Positions 52,949 to 61,752 of a DNA stretch of 64,000 nt are shown here, piece by piece; positions within the stretch are counted from its first letter, which is position 1, and each line of letters begins with the position of its first letter. The translations under genes and the position numbers were made by a program. Source of the stretch: Nonomuraea antri (GTDB lineage: Bacteria; Actinomycetota; Actinomycetes; Streptosporangiales; Streptosporangiaceae); assembly GCF_013283785.1 (NCBI RefSeq), contig NZ_JABCPZ010000031.1, positions 1 to 64,000 on the forward strand, read 5' to 3'. The notes beneath the pieces were generated by a model. That model was not told where the DNA came from. It was given only the letters and a program-made list of their open reading frames with translations, and searched no databases.

Positions 52949-53761
52949 TCATCCTCCCCTGGTACGCAGATAGCGGGAAGACGCGGCATAGGCCCGCTCC
53001 ATGTATTTCGAGATCTGCGACAGATCCCGGTAACGCAGCGGCGACAGCGGCTCGCCCACGCCCGCCGGCATCACGTGCACCTCCACCCCGGGCGGCAGCG
53101 CGGCCATCTCCTCGGCGAACCGGTGCCTGCGGGCGATCTCGAAGGCCACCATGCCCACCTCCCACGGCCGCCGCGGCGCGGTCAGCGGCCGCTCGATCCG
53201 CCCGACGTGCAGCACGTACACGCGTTTGGCGCCGAGCCGCACGGCCCGGCCCACCGGGATGCTGTGCACCAGGCCGCCGTCGAAGAAGTGCTCGCCGCCG
53301 ATCACCGCCGGCGGCAGCAGCCCGGGCACCGCGCACGACGCCAGCACCGCCTCCACCAGCGGCCCGCTGGTGAACCAGTGCGCGCTGGCCCGCTCCACCG
53401 AGGCCGCCACGCACTGGAACGGCAGCGCCAGGTCCTCGATCAGCGACACCCCCACCGCCGCGCCGAGCGCCTGGCGCAGCGGGCCGATCGGATGCAGGTG
53501 GGTGCCGGTCCTGGCCAGTGTGGACAACCTGGTCATCCAGTTGCCGGCGAACGCGGTGCGTACGACGTCGGAGCGCCACAGCTCGGCCAGCCTGGCGACC
53601 GCCCCGGCCGGGTCGGCGGCGACGAGCGCGCCGTTCAGCGCCCCGACGGAGGTGCCCACCACCACGTCGGGCTTGATGCCCGCCTCGTCGAGCGCGCGCA
53701 GCATGCCCACCTCGTGCGCGCCGAGCACGCCCCCGCCACCGAGCACGAACGCCGTGTCCAC
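52949..53761 (-). CDS. Patatin-like phospholipase
   Basis: 270 residues from GTG 53761. The patatin fold is complete: oxyanion loop LGGGGVLGAHEVGMLRAL (about 7-24), nucleophile Ser in VVGTSVGALNGAL (about 38) and catalytic Asp in FFDGGLVHSIPVG (about 165). There is no signal peptide, so it acts in the cytoplasm or at the membrane's inner face, hydrolysing acyl esters. It is 27 bases upstream of the PlsC-like gene and co-directional. Confidence 0.9.
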   Translation of the reverse strand: MDTAFVLGGGGVLGAHEVGMLRALDEAGIKPDVVVGTSVGALNGALVAADPAGAVARLAELWRSDVVRTAFAGNWMTRLSTLARTGTHLHPIGPLRQALGAAVGVSLIEDLALPFQCVAASVERASAHWFTSGPLVEAVLASCAVPGLLPPAVIGGEHFFDGGLVHSIPVGRAVRLGAKRVYVLHVGRIERPLTAPRRPWEVGMVAFEIARRHRFAEEMAALPPGVEVHVMPAGVGEPLSPLRYRDLSQISKYMERAYAASSRYLRTRGG

Positions 53762-53860
53762 CCCCTCATTGTGGTTGCCCGATGCCGGAAGTGAAGCCCG
53801 CCGCCACGCTGCCGGAACCTGCCGATGACGAGCCCGCGGTCCCGGCGCGACGATGCCGCC

Positions 53861-54772
53861 ATGACAGCAGTGGTGCAGGCCGAAGGGCTGACCAAGTATT
53901 ACGGCAGGCGCCGGGGCCTCGAGGACCTGACGCTCGACATCCAACCGGGCGAGATCTTCGGCTACCTGGGGCCGAACGGCGCCGGCAAGACCACCACGAT
54001 CAGGCTGCTGCTCGACGTGATCAGGCCGACCGGCGGCCAGGTCAGGGTGCTCGGCCTGGACCCGCGCGAGGCGGCGCTGCGCGGCAGGACCGGCTACCTG
54101 CCGGGCGAGCTGGCACTGGAGGGCCGCGACCGGGCCAGGGACTACCTGCGCTTCCTCGGCGGCATCAGGGGCGGCGTGCCCGACGGCAGGATCGAGGAGC
54201 TGGCCGAGCGGCTGGACGTGGACCTGTCGGTGCAGATCCGCAAGCTCTCCAAGGGCAACAAGCAGAAGGTCGGGCTGATCCAGGCGTTCATGCACGAGCC
54301 CGAGTTCCTCATACTCGACGAGCCGACCAGCGGCCTCGACCCGCTGGTGCAGCAGGAGTTCCTGGCCATGGTGCGCGAGGTGCGCACCTCGGGCCGGACC
54401 GTGCTGATGTCCTCGCACGTGCTGGCCGAGGTCGAGAGCGTCTCCGACCGGGTCGGCATCGTCCGCGGCGGCCGGCTGGTGGCGGTGGAGAACGTGACCG
54501 CGCTGCGCGAGAAGGCGGTGCGCCGGGTGGAGCTGCACTTCGAGTCCCCGGTGCCGCGTGCGGCGTTCGAGGACCTGCCCGGCGTGCGCGAGCTGCGCGT
54601 GGAGGGCGCGAGCGTGCGCTGCACGATCGACGGCCGGCCGGACGCGCTGATCAAGGCCGCCGCCCGCTTCACCGTGGTGCACCTGGTCAGCGCCGAACCC
54701 GACCTGGAAGAGATCTTCCTGACGTACTACAGCGAGGAGGAGCGGCACCATGTTCGCCAAGAGTCTGCGTGA
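53861..54772 (+). CDS. ABC exporter ATP-binding protein
   Basis: 303 residues from ATG 53861. ATG 53825 in the same frame is an alternative, and neither has a good ribosome site. ATPase motifs: Walker A GPNGAGKTT (about 38), a divergent signature LSKGNKQKVGLIQAF, Walker B FLILDEPTSGLDP and H-loop LMSSHVLAEVES. The C-terminal 80 residues are the extension typical of CcmA/BcrA/DrrA-type exporters. It overlaps the permease gene by 23 bases. Confidence 0.92.
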   Translation: MTAVVQAEGLTKYYGRRRGLEDLTLDIQPGEIFGYLGPNGAGKTTTIRLLLDVIRPTGGQVRVLGLDPREAALRGRTGYLPGELALEGRDRARDYLRFLGGIRGGVPDGRIEELAERLDVDLSVQIRKLSKGNKQKVGLIQAFMHEPEFLILDEPTSGLDPLVQQEFLAMVREVRTSGRTVLMSSHVLAEVESVSDRVGIVRGGRLVAVENVTALREKAVRRVELHFESPVPRAAFEDLPGVRELRVEGASVRCTIDGRPDALIKAAARFTVVHLVSAEPDLEEIFLTYYSEEERHHVRQESA

Positions 54773-55541
54773 GTACCGGCGGGCGCTCATCTGGTGGACG
54801 ATCGGACTGTCCGCCTTCGTCGCCATGTACGTGGGGATCTACGGCAACTTCAAGCAGGACGCGGCGAGCATGGAGGCTCTCGTGTCCGCCAAGTACCCGG
54901 GGCTGCTCAGAGACGCGATGGGCGGTTTCCAGGACCTGGCCTCCGGCGCCGGATTCCTGCAGTCGGTGGTCTACCAGCTCTTCGTCCCGCTGCTGTTCGT
55001 GGTGCTCGCCACGGTGCTGGCCAACCGGGCGCTGGTGCTCCCCGAGGAATCCGGCACGCTGGAACTGGTGATCACCCTGCCCATCGAGCGCAAGCGGCTG
55101 GTGCTCGACCGCTTCGCCGGGCTGCTGGTGTCGCTGCTGGTGGTGGCCGTGGTGACGCTGGCCGTGTTGTGGGCGGTCGGCGAGGCGGTGGAGCTCGGGG
55201 TGCCGTTCGGCAACGTGGTGGCCGCGCACCTCGGCGTGTACCTGCTGGCGCTGTTCTTCGGCACGGTGGCGCTGGCCGTCGGCGCGGCCACCGGGCGCAG
55301 GCTCTACGCCACCACCGCGGTCGGCGTGTGGGTGGTGATCGGCTACATGGTCGTCACCATCGGCAAGGACGTCGCCGCCGTCTCGTGGCTGAAGTGGGTC
55401 TCGCCGTTCCACTACTACGCCGAGGGCCGGCCGGTCTATGAAGGTCTGCCGGTCGGGGACTACCTTGTGCTCGCGGGGGCGACGGCCGTGCTCGCGCTCA
55501 CCGCGGTCCTCGCCTTCGACAGGCGTGACGTAGGAGTGTGA
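54750..55541 (+). CDS. ABC exporter permease (ABC-2 type)
   Basis: 263 residues from ATG 54750, with GAGGAGGAG upstream inside the ATPase gene. Six membrane helices (about 15-32, 62-85, 112-135, 145-170, 178-200 and 232-252). A long first extracellular loop precedes the conserved cytoplasmic segment LPEESGTLELVITLPIERKR. It pairs with the upstream ATPase to export a drug, lipid or metabolite. Its stop overlaps the next start as TGATG. Confidence 0.9.
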   Translation: MFAKSLREYRRALIWWTIGLSAFVAMYVGIYGNFKQDAASMEALVSAKYPGLLRDAMGGFQDLASGAGFLQSVVYQLFVPLLFVVLATVLANRALVLPEESGTLELVITLPIERKRLVLDRFAGLLVSLLVVAVVTLAVLWAVGEAVELGVPFGNVVAAHLGVYLLALFFGTVALAVGAATGRRLYATTAVGVWVVIGYMVVTIGKDVAAVSWLKWVSPFHYYAEGRPVYEGLPVGDYLVLAGATAVLALTAVLAFDRRDVGV

Positions 55542-56581
55542 TGACGAGCCCCCGGATGCCCGCTGACCTGCTCGGCGGGCATCTTCACGCGCTGGCGCAG
55601 GCCGCCGCGACCGGCCGCATGCCGGACCGCAAGGCGCTCGACGACTACCGCGCGGCCGGCGCCACGGCGGCCGAGCTGGGCGTCCCGCTGCGGGCCCTGG
55701 TCGACGCGGCGCTGGCCGCAGGCGAGGGCACGGCGGGCCCCGGGGTGCTCGCCGCCCTGCGCAGGGCGGTGTCCGCGCTGATGGAGGGGTACGAGCAGGC
55801 GCAGCTCGCGGCGATCCGCGGCGAGGAGACGGCCCGCAGGGAGTTCGTCGACGACCTGCTGCAGGGCCGCGCCGAGCGGCTGGCCGAGCGGGCCGAGCAC
55901 TTCGGGCTGCGGCTGGCCGAGTCGTACGTGGTGGCGGTGGCCAGGGGCATGCTCGACGGCTCCGCCGCGGGCGAGGGGGCGGATCCCGGGCGGATCGAGC
56001 GCGAGCTGATCGCCCGGTTCGGCTCGCACAACGTGCTGGTGGCGGTGCGCGACGATCTGCTGGTCTGCGTGGCGCCGGCCACGCTGCCGGCCGCAGTGGG
56101 GGAGTTCACCCATCACGTACGGGCCCGCTTCCCGGCCGGATGGCGGGTCGGCGTGGGACGTCCGCAGCGCGGCCCCGGCGGCGTGGTGACCTCGTTCAGG
56201 GAGGCGGCCGGCGCGCTCGACCTGGCCGACCGGCTGGATCTCAGGGCCGACGTGGTCAAGGCCGCCGACCTGCTGGTCTTCCCGGTGCTGCTGCGTGACA
56301 GGAGCGCGATCGAGGACCTGGTGACCAGCGTGCTCAGCCCGCTGCTGCAGGCGCGCGGCGGCCACGAGCCGCTGCTGGAGACGCTGGAGGCGGTCTTCGC
56401 CGCGCACGGCAACCAGACCGCGGCGGCGCGCCGGCTGGGGATCAGCACGCGCGCGGTGACGTACCGGATGGAGCGCATCCGCCGCCTGACCGGGTTCTCG
56501 CCGGACGATCCCACCCAGCGCTTCACCCTGGAGACGGCGGTGCTGGGCGCCCGCCTGCTGGAGTGGCCCTGGAACTCCTAG
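55541..56581 (+). CDS. PucR-family transcriptional regulator
   Basis: 346 residues from ATG 55541, translationally coupled to the exporter permease (TGATG). The N-terminal and central parts hold a degenerate GGDEF-like domain (about 120-260: GLRLAESYVVAVARG, LIARFGSHNVLVAV, GWRVGVGRPQRG). The C-terminus is the PucR helix-turn-helix (AHGNQTAAARRLGISTRAVTYRMERI, about 287-325). Members respond to metabolites such as purines or amino acids. Its position as the third gene of the exporter operon suggests it controls the exporter. Confidence 0.9.
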   Translation: MTSPRMPADLLGGHLHALAQAAATGRMPDRKALDDYRAAGATAAELGVPLRALVDAALAAGEGTAGPGVLAALRRAVSALMEGYEQAQLAAIRGEETARREFVDDLLQGRAERLAERAEHFGLRLAESYVVAVARGMLDGSAAGEGADPGRIERELIARFGSHNVLVAVRDDLLVCVAPATLPAAVGEFTHHVRARFPAGWRVGVGRPQRGPGGVVTSFREAAGALDLADRLDLRADVVKAADLLVFPVLLRDRSAIEDLVTSVLSPLLQARGGHEPLLETLEAVFAAHGNQTAAARRLGISTRAVTYRMERIRRLTGFSPDDPTQRFTLETAVLGARLLEWPWNS

Positions 56582-56598
56582 ACAGCGCTATCTTGAAA

Positions 56599-56616
56599 TG
56601 AGACACGTATGTCTCA
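56599..56616. promoter_or_regulatory. TGAGACA-type operator before the ketosteroid dehydrogenase gene
   Basis: TGAGACA-CGTA-TGTCTCA has perfect 7-bp arms and a 4-base centre. It lies 12 bases before the start and nearly matches the site at 60560-60577 between the TetR and SDR genes. Confidence 0.8.
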
Positions 56617-56628
56617 TGGAGGATGGTT

Positions 56629-58296
56629 ATGCGCTGGGATCACAGCTATGACGTCGTCGTGGTCGGCTCGGGCGCCGCGGGCCTGGCCGCCGCGCTCACC
56701 GCGCGGTTGCGCGGGCTGAGCGCGCTGGTGGTGGAGAAGACCGGCAAGTACGGCGGTTCGAGCTCGCTGTCCGGCGGCGCGATCTGGGTGCCGGGCAACC
56801 TCTACCTGGACGGCACCGCGCTGCGCGACAGCAAGGACGACGCCAGGACGTACCTGAAGGCCACGGTGGGCGACCGGGTGCCGCCGGAGCGGCTGGAGGC
56901 GTACCTGGAACGCGGGCCGGAAATGGTGCGCTATTTCCACGACAACACTAGGCATGTGCGCTTCGAGTACACCCCGGGCTACTCCGACTACTTCCCCGAG
57001 CGGCCCGGCGGGCGGCCGCTCGGCCGGTCGGTCGAGCCGTCCCTGTTCGACCTGCGCAAGCTCGGGCCGCTGCGGGCGACGATGCGGCGGGCCGAGCTGC
57101 CGACGTACGGCATGGTGATGAACTCGCGCGAGTTCCACAAGGTGAACATGATCGCGCGGACCTGGCGCGGCCGGCGGGTGGCGGTCAAGATCGGGCTGCG
57201 CGCGATCTGGTCGCTGCTCAGCGGCGCCCGCTACGCCTCGCTCGGCGAGGCGCTGATCGGCCGGCTGCGGCTGTCGCTGGCCGAGGCGGGCGGCGAGGTG
57301 TGGGTGAACACGCCGTTCGAGGACCTGGTCGTCGAGGACGGGCGCGTCACCGGCATCCACGCGGGAGGCAAGGCCATCCAGGCGCGCGGCGGCGTGATCC
57401 TGGCCGCCGGCGGGTTCTCGCACAGCCAGCCGCTGCGCGAGACGTACCTGCCGCAGCCAACCGACGCGGCCTGGACCTCGGCCGCGCCCGGTCAGACCGG
57501 CGACACGATCGCCGCCGCGCTGGCCGCCGGGGCCGAACTGGACCTGATGGACCGGGTCTGGGGCATGCCCACCGCGGTACCGCCCGGCGAGGCGCCGGTC
57601 TTCCTCGTCACCGACCGCGCCGTGCCCGGCATGATCATCGTGGACGGCCGCGGCGAACGCTACGTCAACGAGGCGGTGCCGTACCACGAGTTCGTGGACA
57701 CCATGTACGCCAAGGACGCCGTACGTTCGTGGATGGTCATCGACCAGCGCACCAAGAACCGCTACCTCATGCTCGGCCACTTCCCCGGGCAGCCGTTCAA
57801 GAAGGCGTGGCTGAAGAACGGCTTCATCAAGAAGGCCGAGTCGGTGGAGGCGCTGGCCGGCCGGATGGGCGTCGACCCGGTGCGGCTGAGCGCCACCGTC
57901 AAGCGGTTCAACGAGCAGGCGCGCCAGGGCCGCGACGCCGACTTCGGCCGCGGCGACAGCGCCTACGACCGCTACTACGGCGACCCGACGCTGCCCAACC
58001 CCAACCTGGCGCCGCTCGACAAGGGCCCGTTCTACGCGATCCCCATCGTCCCCGGCGACATCGGGACCAAGGGCGGCGTGGTCACGGACGTCCACGGGCG
58101 GGCGCTGCGCGCCGACGGCACCCCCGTCGAGGGCCTGTACGCGGCCGGCAACGTCTCGGCGGCGGTCATGGGCGAGACCTACCCGGGGCCGGGCGCCACG
58201 CTCGGACCTGCGATGACCTTCGGCTACGCCGCGGCCACCCACATCAAGGACACGCTCAGTCCTGGAACGCCAGGCGAACGCCGAACCCCACGATGA
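56629..58296 (+). CDS. kstD: 3-ketosteroid-delta1-dehydrogenase-like FAD protein
   Basis: 555 residues from ATG 56629, with GGAGG 6 bases before. ATG 56623 would abut that site. FAD-binding domain: DVVVVGSGAAGLAAALTARL (about 9-28), VVEKTGKYGGSSSLSGGAIWVPGN. KstD hallmarks are EYTPGYSDYFPERPGG (about 112-127, holding an active-site Tyr region) and the C-terminal GNVSAAVMGETYPGPGATLGP (about 508-528) with the second Tyr. It would introduce the 1,2 double bond into ring A of 3-ketosteroids or a related ketone. Its operator matches that of the TetR/SDR pair 3.9 kb downstream. The last 41 bases overlap the convergent LysE gene. No other steroid catabolic genes are seen, so the substrate is not proven. 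Confidence 0.85.
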   Translation: MRWDHSYDVVVVGSGAAGLAAALTARLRGLSALVVEKTGKYGGSSSLSGGAIWVPGNLYLDGTALRDSKDDARTYLKATVGDRVPPERLEAYLERGPEMVRYFHDNTRHVRFEYTPGYSDYFPERPGGRPLGRSVEPSLFDLRKLGPLRATMRRAELPTYGMVMNSREFHKVNMIARTWRGRRVAVKIGLRAIWSLLSGARYASLGEALIGRLRLSLAEAGGEVWVNTPFEDLVVEDGRVTGIHAGGKAIQARGGVILAAGGFSHSQPLRETYLPQPTDAAWTSAAPGQTGDTIAAALAAGAELDLMDRVWGMPTAVPPGEAPVFLVTDRAVPGMIIVDGRGERYVNEAVPYHEFVDTMYAKDAVRSWMVIDQRTKNRYLMLGHFPGQPFKKAWLKNGFIKKAESVEALAGRMGVDPVRLSATVKRFNEQARQGRDADFGRGDSAYDRYYGDPTLPNPNLAPLDKGPFYAIPIVPGDIGTKGGVVTDVHGRALRADGTPVEGLYAAGNVSAAVMGETYPGPGATLGPAMTFGYAAATHIKDTLSPGTPGERRTPR

Positions 58297-58873
58297 CCAC
58301 GCCCGTTACCCGGTCGAGGAACCGGCGCACCGCCGGGGTCCTGAGGAAGCCGCTCATCAGCGTGGCGAAGCCGATCAGCAGCGTGCTCCACAGCAGCCCC
58401 TCCACCACGTGCACCCCCGCCAGCGCCAGCCCCATCAGCGCGTGCGGGGCCTCGGCCGGGATGAACTGAGGGAGCATGGCCACGTAGAACGCGCCCACCT
58501 TGGGGTTGAGCAGGTTCGTGACGAGGCCGCGGGTGAACCCGCGCCCGAAGCCCTCCGGCTTCTGGTCGGGCGACTCGGCGGCCTCCTGCCTGGTCAGCAA
58601 CATCCGCAACCCCATCCAGACCAGGTACGCCGCCCCGGCCCAGCGCAGGACGTCGTAGGCCAGCTGGGAGGCGGCGAACAGGGCCGACAGGCCGGCCGCG
58701 GTCAGCACCCCCCAGGCCAGGGTGCCCAGCTGCACGCCCAGTACCACACCCCAGGCTGACGTCCGGCCGGCGACCAGGGACGTGCGCAGGATGAGGGCCG
58801 TGTCGAGGCCGGGGGTGATCGTGAGCAGGGCGACGACGGCGGCGAACGACCAGATGGAACCTGCTATGTCCAT
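58256..58873 (-). CDS. LysE-family translocator
   Basis: 205 residues, six membrane helices filling the chain, with the family start FAAVVALLTITPGLDTALILRTSLVAG and the conserved KVGAFYVAMLPQF (about 125-138). The TPGLD segment replaces the usual TPGP. It exports amino acids or related small solutes. Its 3' end overlaps that of the ketosteroid dehydrogenase gene by 41 bases in tail-to-tail orientation. Confidence 0.9.
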   Translation of the reverse strand: MDIAGSIWSFAAVVALLTITPGLDTALILRTSLVAGRTSAWGVVLGVQLGTLAWGVLTAAGLSALFAASQLAYDVLRWAGAAYLVWMGLRMLLTRQEAAESPDQKPEGFGRGFTRGLVTNLLNPKVGAFYVAMLPQFIPAEAPHALMGLALAGVHVVEGLLWSTLLIGFATLMSGFLRTPAVRRFLDRVTGVVIVGFGVRLAFQD

Positions 58874-58993
58874 AATCGGCAGGGTATCGCCCCGGGGGCT
58901 GGCCGCCCGGCTTCCACCGGGGCCTTCCCCTGGGGCCTTCCCTGGGGGGCGGCTGCTCGGCTTCCCCCGGGCCGGCCACCGAGCGCTCCGGGG

Positions 58994-59827
58994 CTATTCG
59001 TAGCGAGCCCGGCGGGCGATCACCTCGAATCCGAGGCCCTGGAAGAGCGCGGCCGAGGCCGGGTTGTTGACGTTGATGTCCAGGAAGGCCTCGCCGGCCC
59101 CGTCCGCGCGCATGCGATCGAGCGCGGCGACCGCGAGCGCCTTGGCGAGCCCGCGCCGCCGCCACTCGGGCACCGCGCCGACCTGGACCAGGAACCCGGC
59201 CGCACACGTCACGAAGCCGACGGGCATGCCCCCGGCACGCGCCACCAGCGAAGCGCCGGGCACGAACTCGTCGTCGACCAGCCAGTCCACCCACTCGGCC
59301 TGAGACCAGCCGGGAAACCCCGGGCGGTCGGCGAACGACGCGGAGTAGGCCGTGTAGAAGGCCGCCTCGGTGTCCGGCGACCATTCCTCGATCTCCAGCC
59401 CGTCCGGCAGCGGGACCTCAGGGAGCGGTCGGGACAGGTCGAGGCGGTAGACGTCCTCGGCGAAGGTCTGGCGGAACCCGCGCGCGACGAAGAGCGCGTG
59501 CGCCTGCGGGGTCAGGGACTCGGTCTCCAGCCGGACCGGTTCCTTGGTCAGCCGATCGAGCAGGTCGGAGCCCAGGCCGCGGCCCCGGTGGTCCGGGTCG
59601 ACCAGCCCGGTCGCCGCCGACGTCTCGCCCACCGGCCGCACGGCGCCGCAGGCGATCAGGCGACCGTCCTCGAACGCGCCCACCGCCGGCCCGGCGGTGT
59701 ACCTGCGCTCCAGGAAGGAGGGGGACGTCGTCGCCTGAAGCCCGCCGTCGTGCGCCATGCAGCGGCGGGCGAGCTCGACGATCGCCGGCAGGTCCGCGGC
59801 GGACAGATCGGCCCACTCGATGGTCAC
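58994..59827 (-). CDS. Double-domain GNAT N-acetyltransferase
   Basis: 277 residues from GTG 59827, with AAAGGAG upstream. Two GNAT modules: the first (about 1-125) has a CoA loop DPDHRGRGLGSDLLDRL and the second (about 140-277) VPEWRRRGLAKALAVAALDRM. Both keep the Arg/Gln-x-x-Gly-x-Gly/Ala loop, though the second is RRRGLA. The layout recalls mycothiol synthase MshD, but the sequence does not convincingly match it and the neighbours do not support it. The substrate is unknown. Confidence 0.85.
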   Translation of the reverse strand: MTIEWADLSAADLPAIVELARRCMAHDGGLQATTSPSFLERRYTAGPAVGAFEDGRLIACGAVRPVGETSAATGLVDPDHRGRGLGSDLLDRLTKEPVRLETESLTPQAHALFVARGFRQTFAEDVYRLDLSRPLPEVPLPDGLEIEEWSPDTEAAFYTAYSASFADRPGFPGWSQAEWVDWLVDDEFVPGASLVARAGGMPVGFVTCAAGFLVQVGAVPEWRRRGLAKALAVAALDRMRADGAGEAFLDINVNNPASAALFQGLGFEVIARRARYE

Positions 59828-60000
59828 TGTTGACTCCTTTTCATGTGCGAGTGACCGAGTATGTCACCGGCCATGCAGGTAGTTCATCGGCATTTCCGCC
59901 CCCCACCCGCGCCTTGGGCACGCCTTGGGTGCGCCCCACTCGCCGTGCCCCATCCGCGCCTCGGCCGTCGTGGGATGTGCGTGCGGGGGACCTCGAGTGG

Positions 60001-60543
60001 TCAGGCGCGGGAGCCGTCCAGGAACACCGAGACGATCGTGTCGGTGGCGTCCTCGACGCCCAGCTCAGAAAGCGGCGGGATGCTCAGCGCGCCCAGCACG
60101 AGCGAGCCCAGCAACGTGGAGAGGTGATCGGCGGGCAGGTCGGCGCGCAGCAGCCCGTCACGCTGCCCCCGCTCGGCCAGCACCCGCAGCCGCACCCCCA
60201 CCTCTTCCTCCTCCGGCCACAACTGCGCCCGGTGGCGGCTCACCACCCAGAACTCCCGGCCCACCGTGAGCAGCGCCCGGACCATCCTGGCCAGCCCCTC
60301 GCGGACCGGCACCCCGTCGATGCGGGCGGCGTCGATCACCCTGATCGACTCTTCTGCCGCGAACCTGCCCAGTTCGACCAGCAGGTCTTCGCGATTGGCG
60401 AAATGGCGGTAGAGGGTCGCGCGGCCGACCCCGGCTGCGGCGGCGATGTCGGCCATGCCGGCGCGCTCGTGGGTACGCAGCGCCGAGGCGGCGGCACGCA
60501 GGATCGCGTCCCGCGTCCTGGTCATGGAATCGGAAGTCGTCAT
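60001..60543 (-). CDS. TetR-family transcriptional regulator
   Basis: 180 residues from ATG 60543. No ribosome site is seen, and TAGGAT (minus strand, 60556-60551) ends eight bases before the ATG, so it may be leaderless. The helix-turn-helix lies at about 9-55 (RDAILRAAASALRTHERAGMADIAAAAGVGRATLYRHFANREDLL). The C-terminal domain belongs to the AcrR/SbtR-like type. It diverges from the SDR gene across the GAGACA operator, so it probably represses itself, the SDR and the ketosteroid dehydrogenase gene at 56629. Confidence 0.9.
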   Translation of the reverse strand: MTTSDSMTRTRDAILRAAASALRTHERAGMADIAAAAGVGRATLYRHFANREDLLVELGRFAAEESIRVIDAARIDGVPVREGLARMVRALLTVGREFWVVSRHRAQLWPEEEEVGVRLRVLAERGQRDGLLRADLPADHLSTLLGSLVLGALSIPPLSELGVEDATDTIVSVFLDGSRA

Positions 60544-60559
60544 CGACAGTTATCCTAGA

Positions 60560-60577
60560 CGAGACACAACTGTCTCA
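60560..60577. promoter_or_regulatory. TGAGACA-type operator between TetR and SDR genes
   Basis: CGAGACA-CAAC-TGTCTCA has 6-bp arms and a 4-base centre. An extra TGAGACA half site follows at 60581-60587. It overlaps the expected promoters of both divergent genes. Confidence 0.8.
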
Positions 60578-60598
60578 TAATGAGACATAGGAGGAGAC

Positions 60599-61330
60599 GT
60601 GGAGCGTTTCGCAGGTAAGAACGTCCTGCTGACCGGGGCGGCGACGGGCATCGGAAGGGCCACGGCACTGCGCCTGGCCGCCGAGGGCGCCCGCGTGTTC
60701 GCCGTCGACCTGAACGAGGCCGCGCTGGCGGAACTGGCCTCCGACGCCGTGATCACGCACGTCGCGGACGTCTCGGACGAGACCTCGGTCCGGGAAGCCG
60801 TCGCGCGGGCGGCGACGACGCTGGGCGGCATCGACGCGCTGGTGAACGTGGCCGGCATCCACAAGACCACGCCCCTGGCCACGCTCACGCTGGCCGAGTT
60901 CCAGCGGCTGCTCGACGTGAACCTGCTCGGCACGTTCCTGTTCTGCCGCGAGGCCATGCCGTACCTGGTGGCGTCCAAGGGCGTCGTCGTCAACACCGCC
61001 TCGACGTCCGCGACGCACGCGCACCCGTTCATGACGGCGTACGCGGCCAGCAAGGGCGCGGTGCTCGCGTTCTCCCTGAGCCTGGCGGCGGAGGTCGCGC
61101 CGAGCGGCGTGCGCGTGGTCGCGGTGTCGCCCGGCGGCGTGGTGACCCCGCTGATGACCAGCGTCGCCTTCCCCGAGGGCGTCGACGCGTCCTTCTACGG
61201 ACGCATCATGCCCCAGGTCGGCTTCGGCGATCCGGAGGCCATCGCGGGCACGATCGCCTACGCGGCCTCGTCGGACGGCGCGTACCTGACGGGCGTCGAA
61301 CTCCGCGTGGACGGCGGCTCCCACGTCTGA
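60599..61330 (+). CDS. Short-chain dehydrogenase/reductase linked to the TetR/ketosteroid regulon
   Basis: 243 residues from GTG 60599, with AGGAGGAG upstream. Classical SDR: TGAATGIG (about 12-19), the acidic cofactor residue in VFAVDLNE (Asp, suggesting NAD+), NVAG, the Ser in VNTASTSAT and YAASKGA (about 147). The C-terminal VELRVDGGSHV is typical. It probably oxidises a hydroxyl group on a steroid- or terpenoid-like substrate, given its shared operator with the ketosteroid dehydrogenase gene (inference). Confidence 0.9.
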   Translation: MERFAGKNVLLTGAATGIGRATALRLAAEGARVFAVDLNEAALAELASDAVITHVADVSDETSVREAVARAATTLGGIDALVNVAGIHKTTPLATLTLAEFQRLLDVNLLGTFLFCREAMPYLVASKGVVVNTASTSATHAHPFMTAYAASKGAVLAFSLSLAAEVAPSGVRVVAVSPGGVVTPLMTSVAFPEGVDASFYGRIMPQVGFGDPEAIAGTIAYAASSDGAYLTGVELRVDGGSHV

Positions 61331-61752
61331 CGGCCCCCCCGCCGACCACGGGACGACCATTGGCATGGTCAGGTAGTGCTGTGACCAGATCGGGTGAAAG
61401 GTTCGGACTGCCCGGCGTGAGCGGGCGGCCATCCCCACGCCGTCCAAACCCGGGCCCTGCATGCCGCCTACCTGCACTGGCGCTACGCCAACGCCCGTCG
61501 TCCCGATGCGCCGGTCGCTCAACGCCGCGAGCGCGCCCGGAGCCGCAGTGAGAAGGGCATCCACCGGCGATGCCCGGCGACGTGGGTGGGCGCGGATCCC
61601 GCCGGTGCGGTAACCCTTGCCGGCCACCAGGTGATCAGGCGGACCCGCGCCACGGCCCGCACCTACTCGCGGACCCCAGATGGCCGGCAGGACCTGCGCC
61701 CAACGCGTGGAGCCATTGACGTCGCCGCCGCCAGACCGCCCTCCAAGTACTG
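61331..61752. other. Gene-poor stretch after the SDR gene
   Basis: About 420 bases without a convincing intact gene. The codon bias of the surrounding genes is lost. The middle contains the transposase-like scrap at 61442-61584. The rest gives only short frames with no recognisable domain. Confidence 0.5.
61442..61584 (+). pseudogene. Possible transposase C-terminal remnant
   Basis: An open stretch without a start reads VQTRALHAAYLHWRYANARR followed by PDAPVAQRRERARSRSEKGI. This resembles from memory the C-terminal tails of transposases common in Streptomyces and relatives. It has no start, catalytic core or terminal inverted repeats, so it is at most a fragment. Confidence 0.35.

Noticed and set aside
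58994-59827. Mycothiol synthase (mshD)
   Set aside because: The double GNAT layout is similar, but the motifs and length do not convincingly match and no mycothiol gene is nearby.
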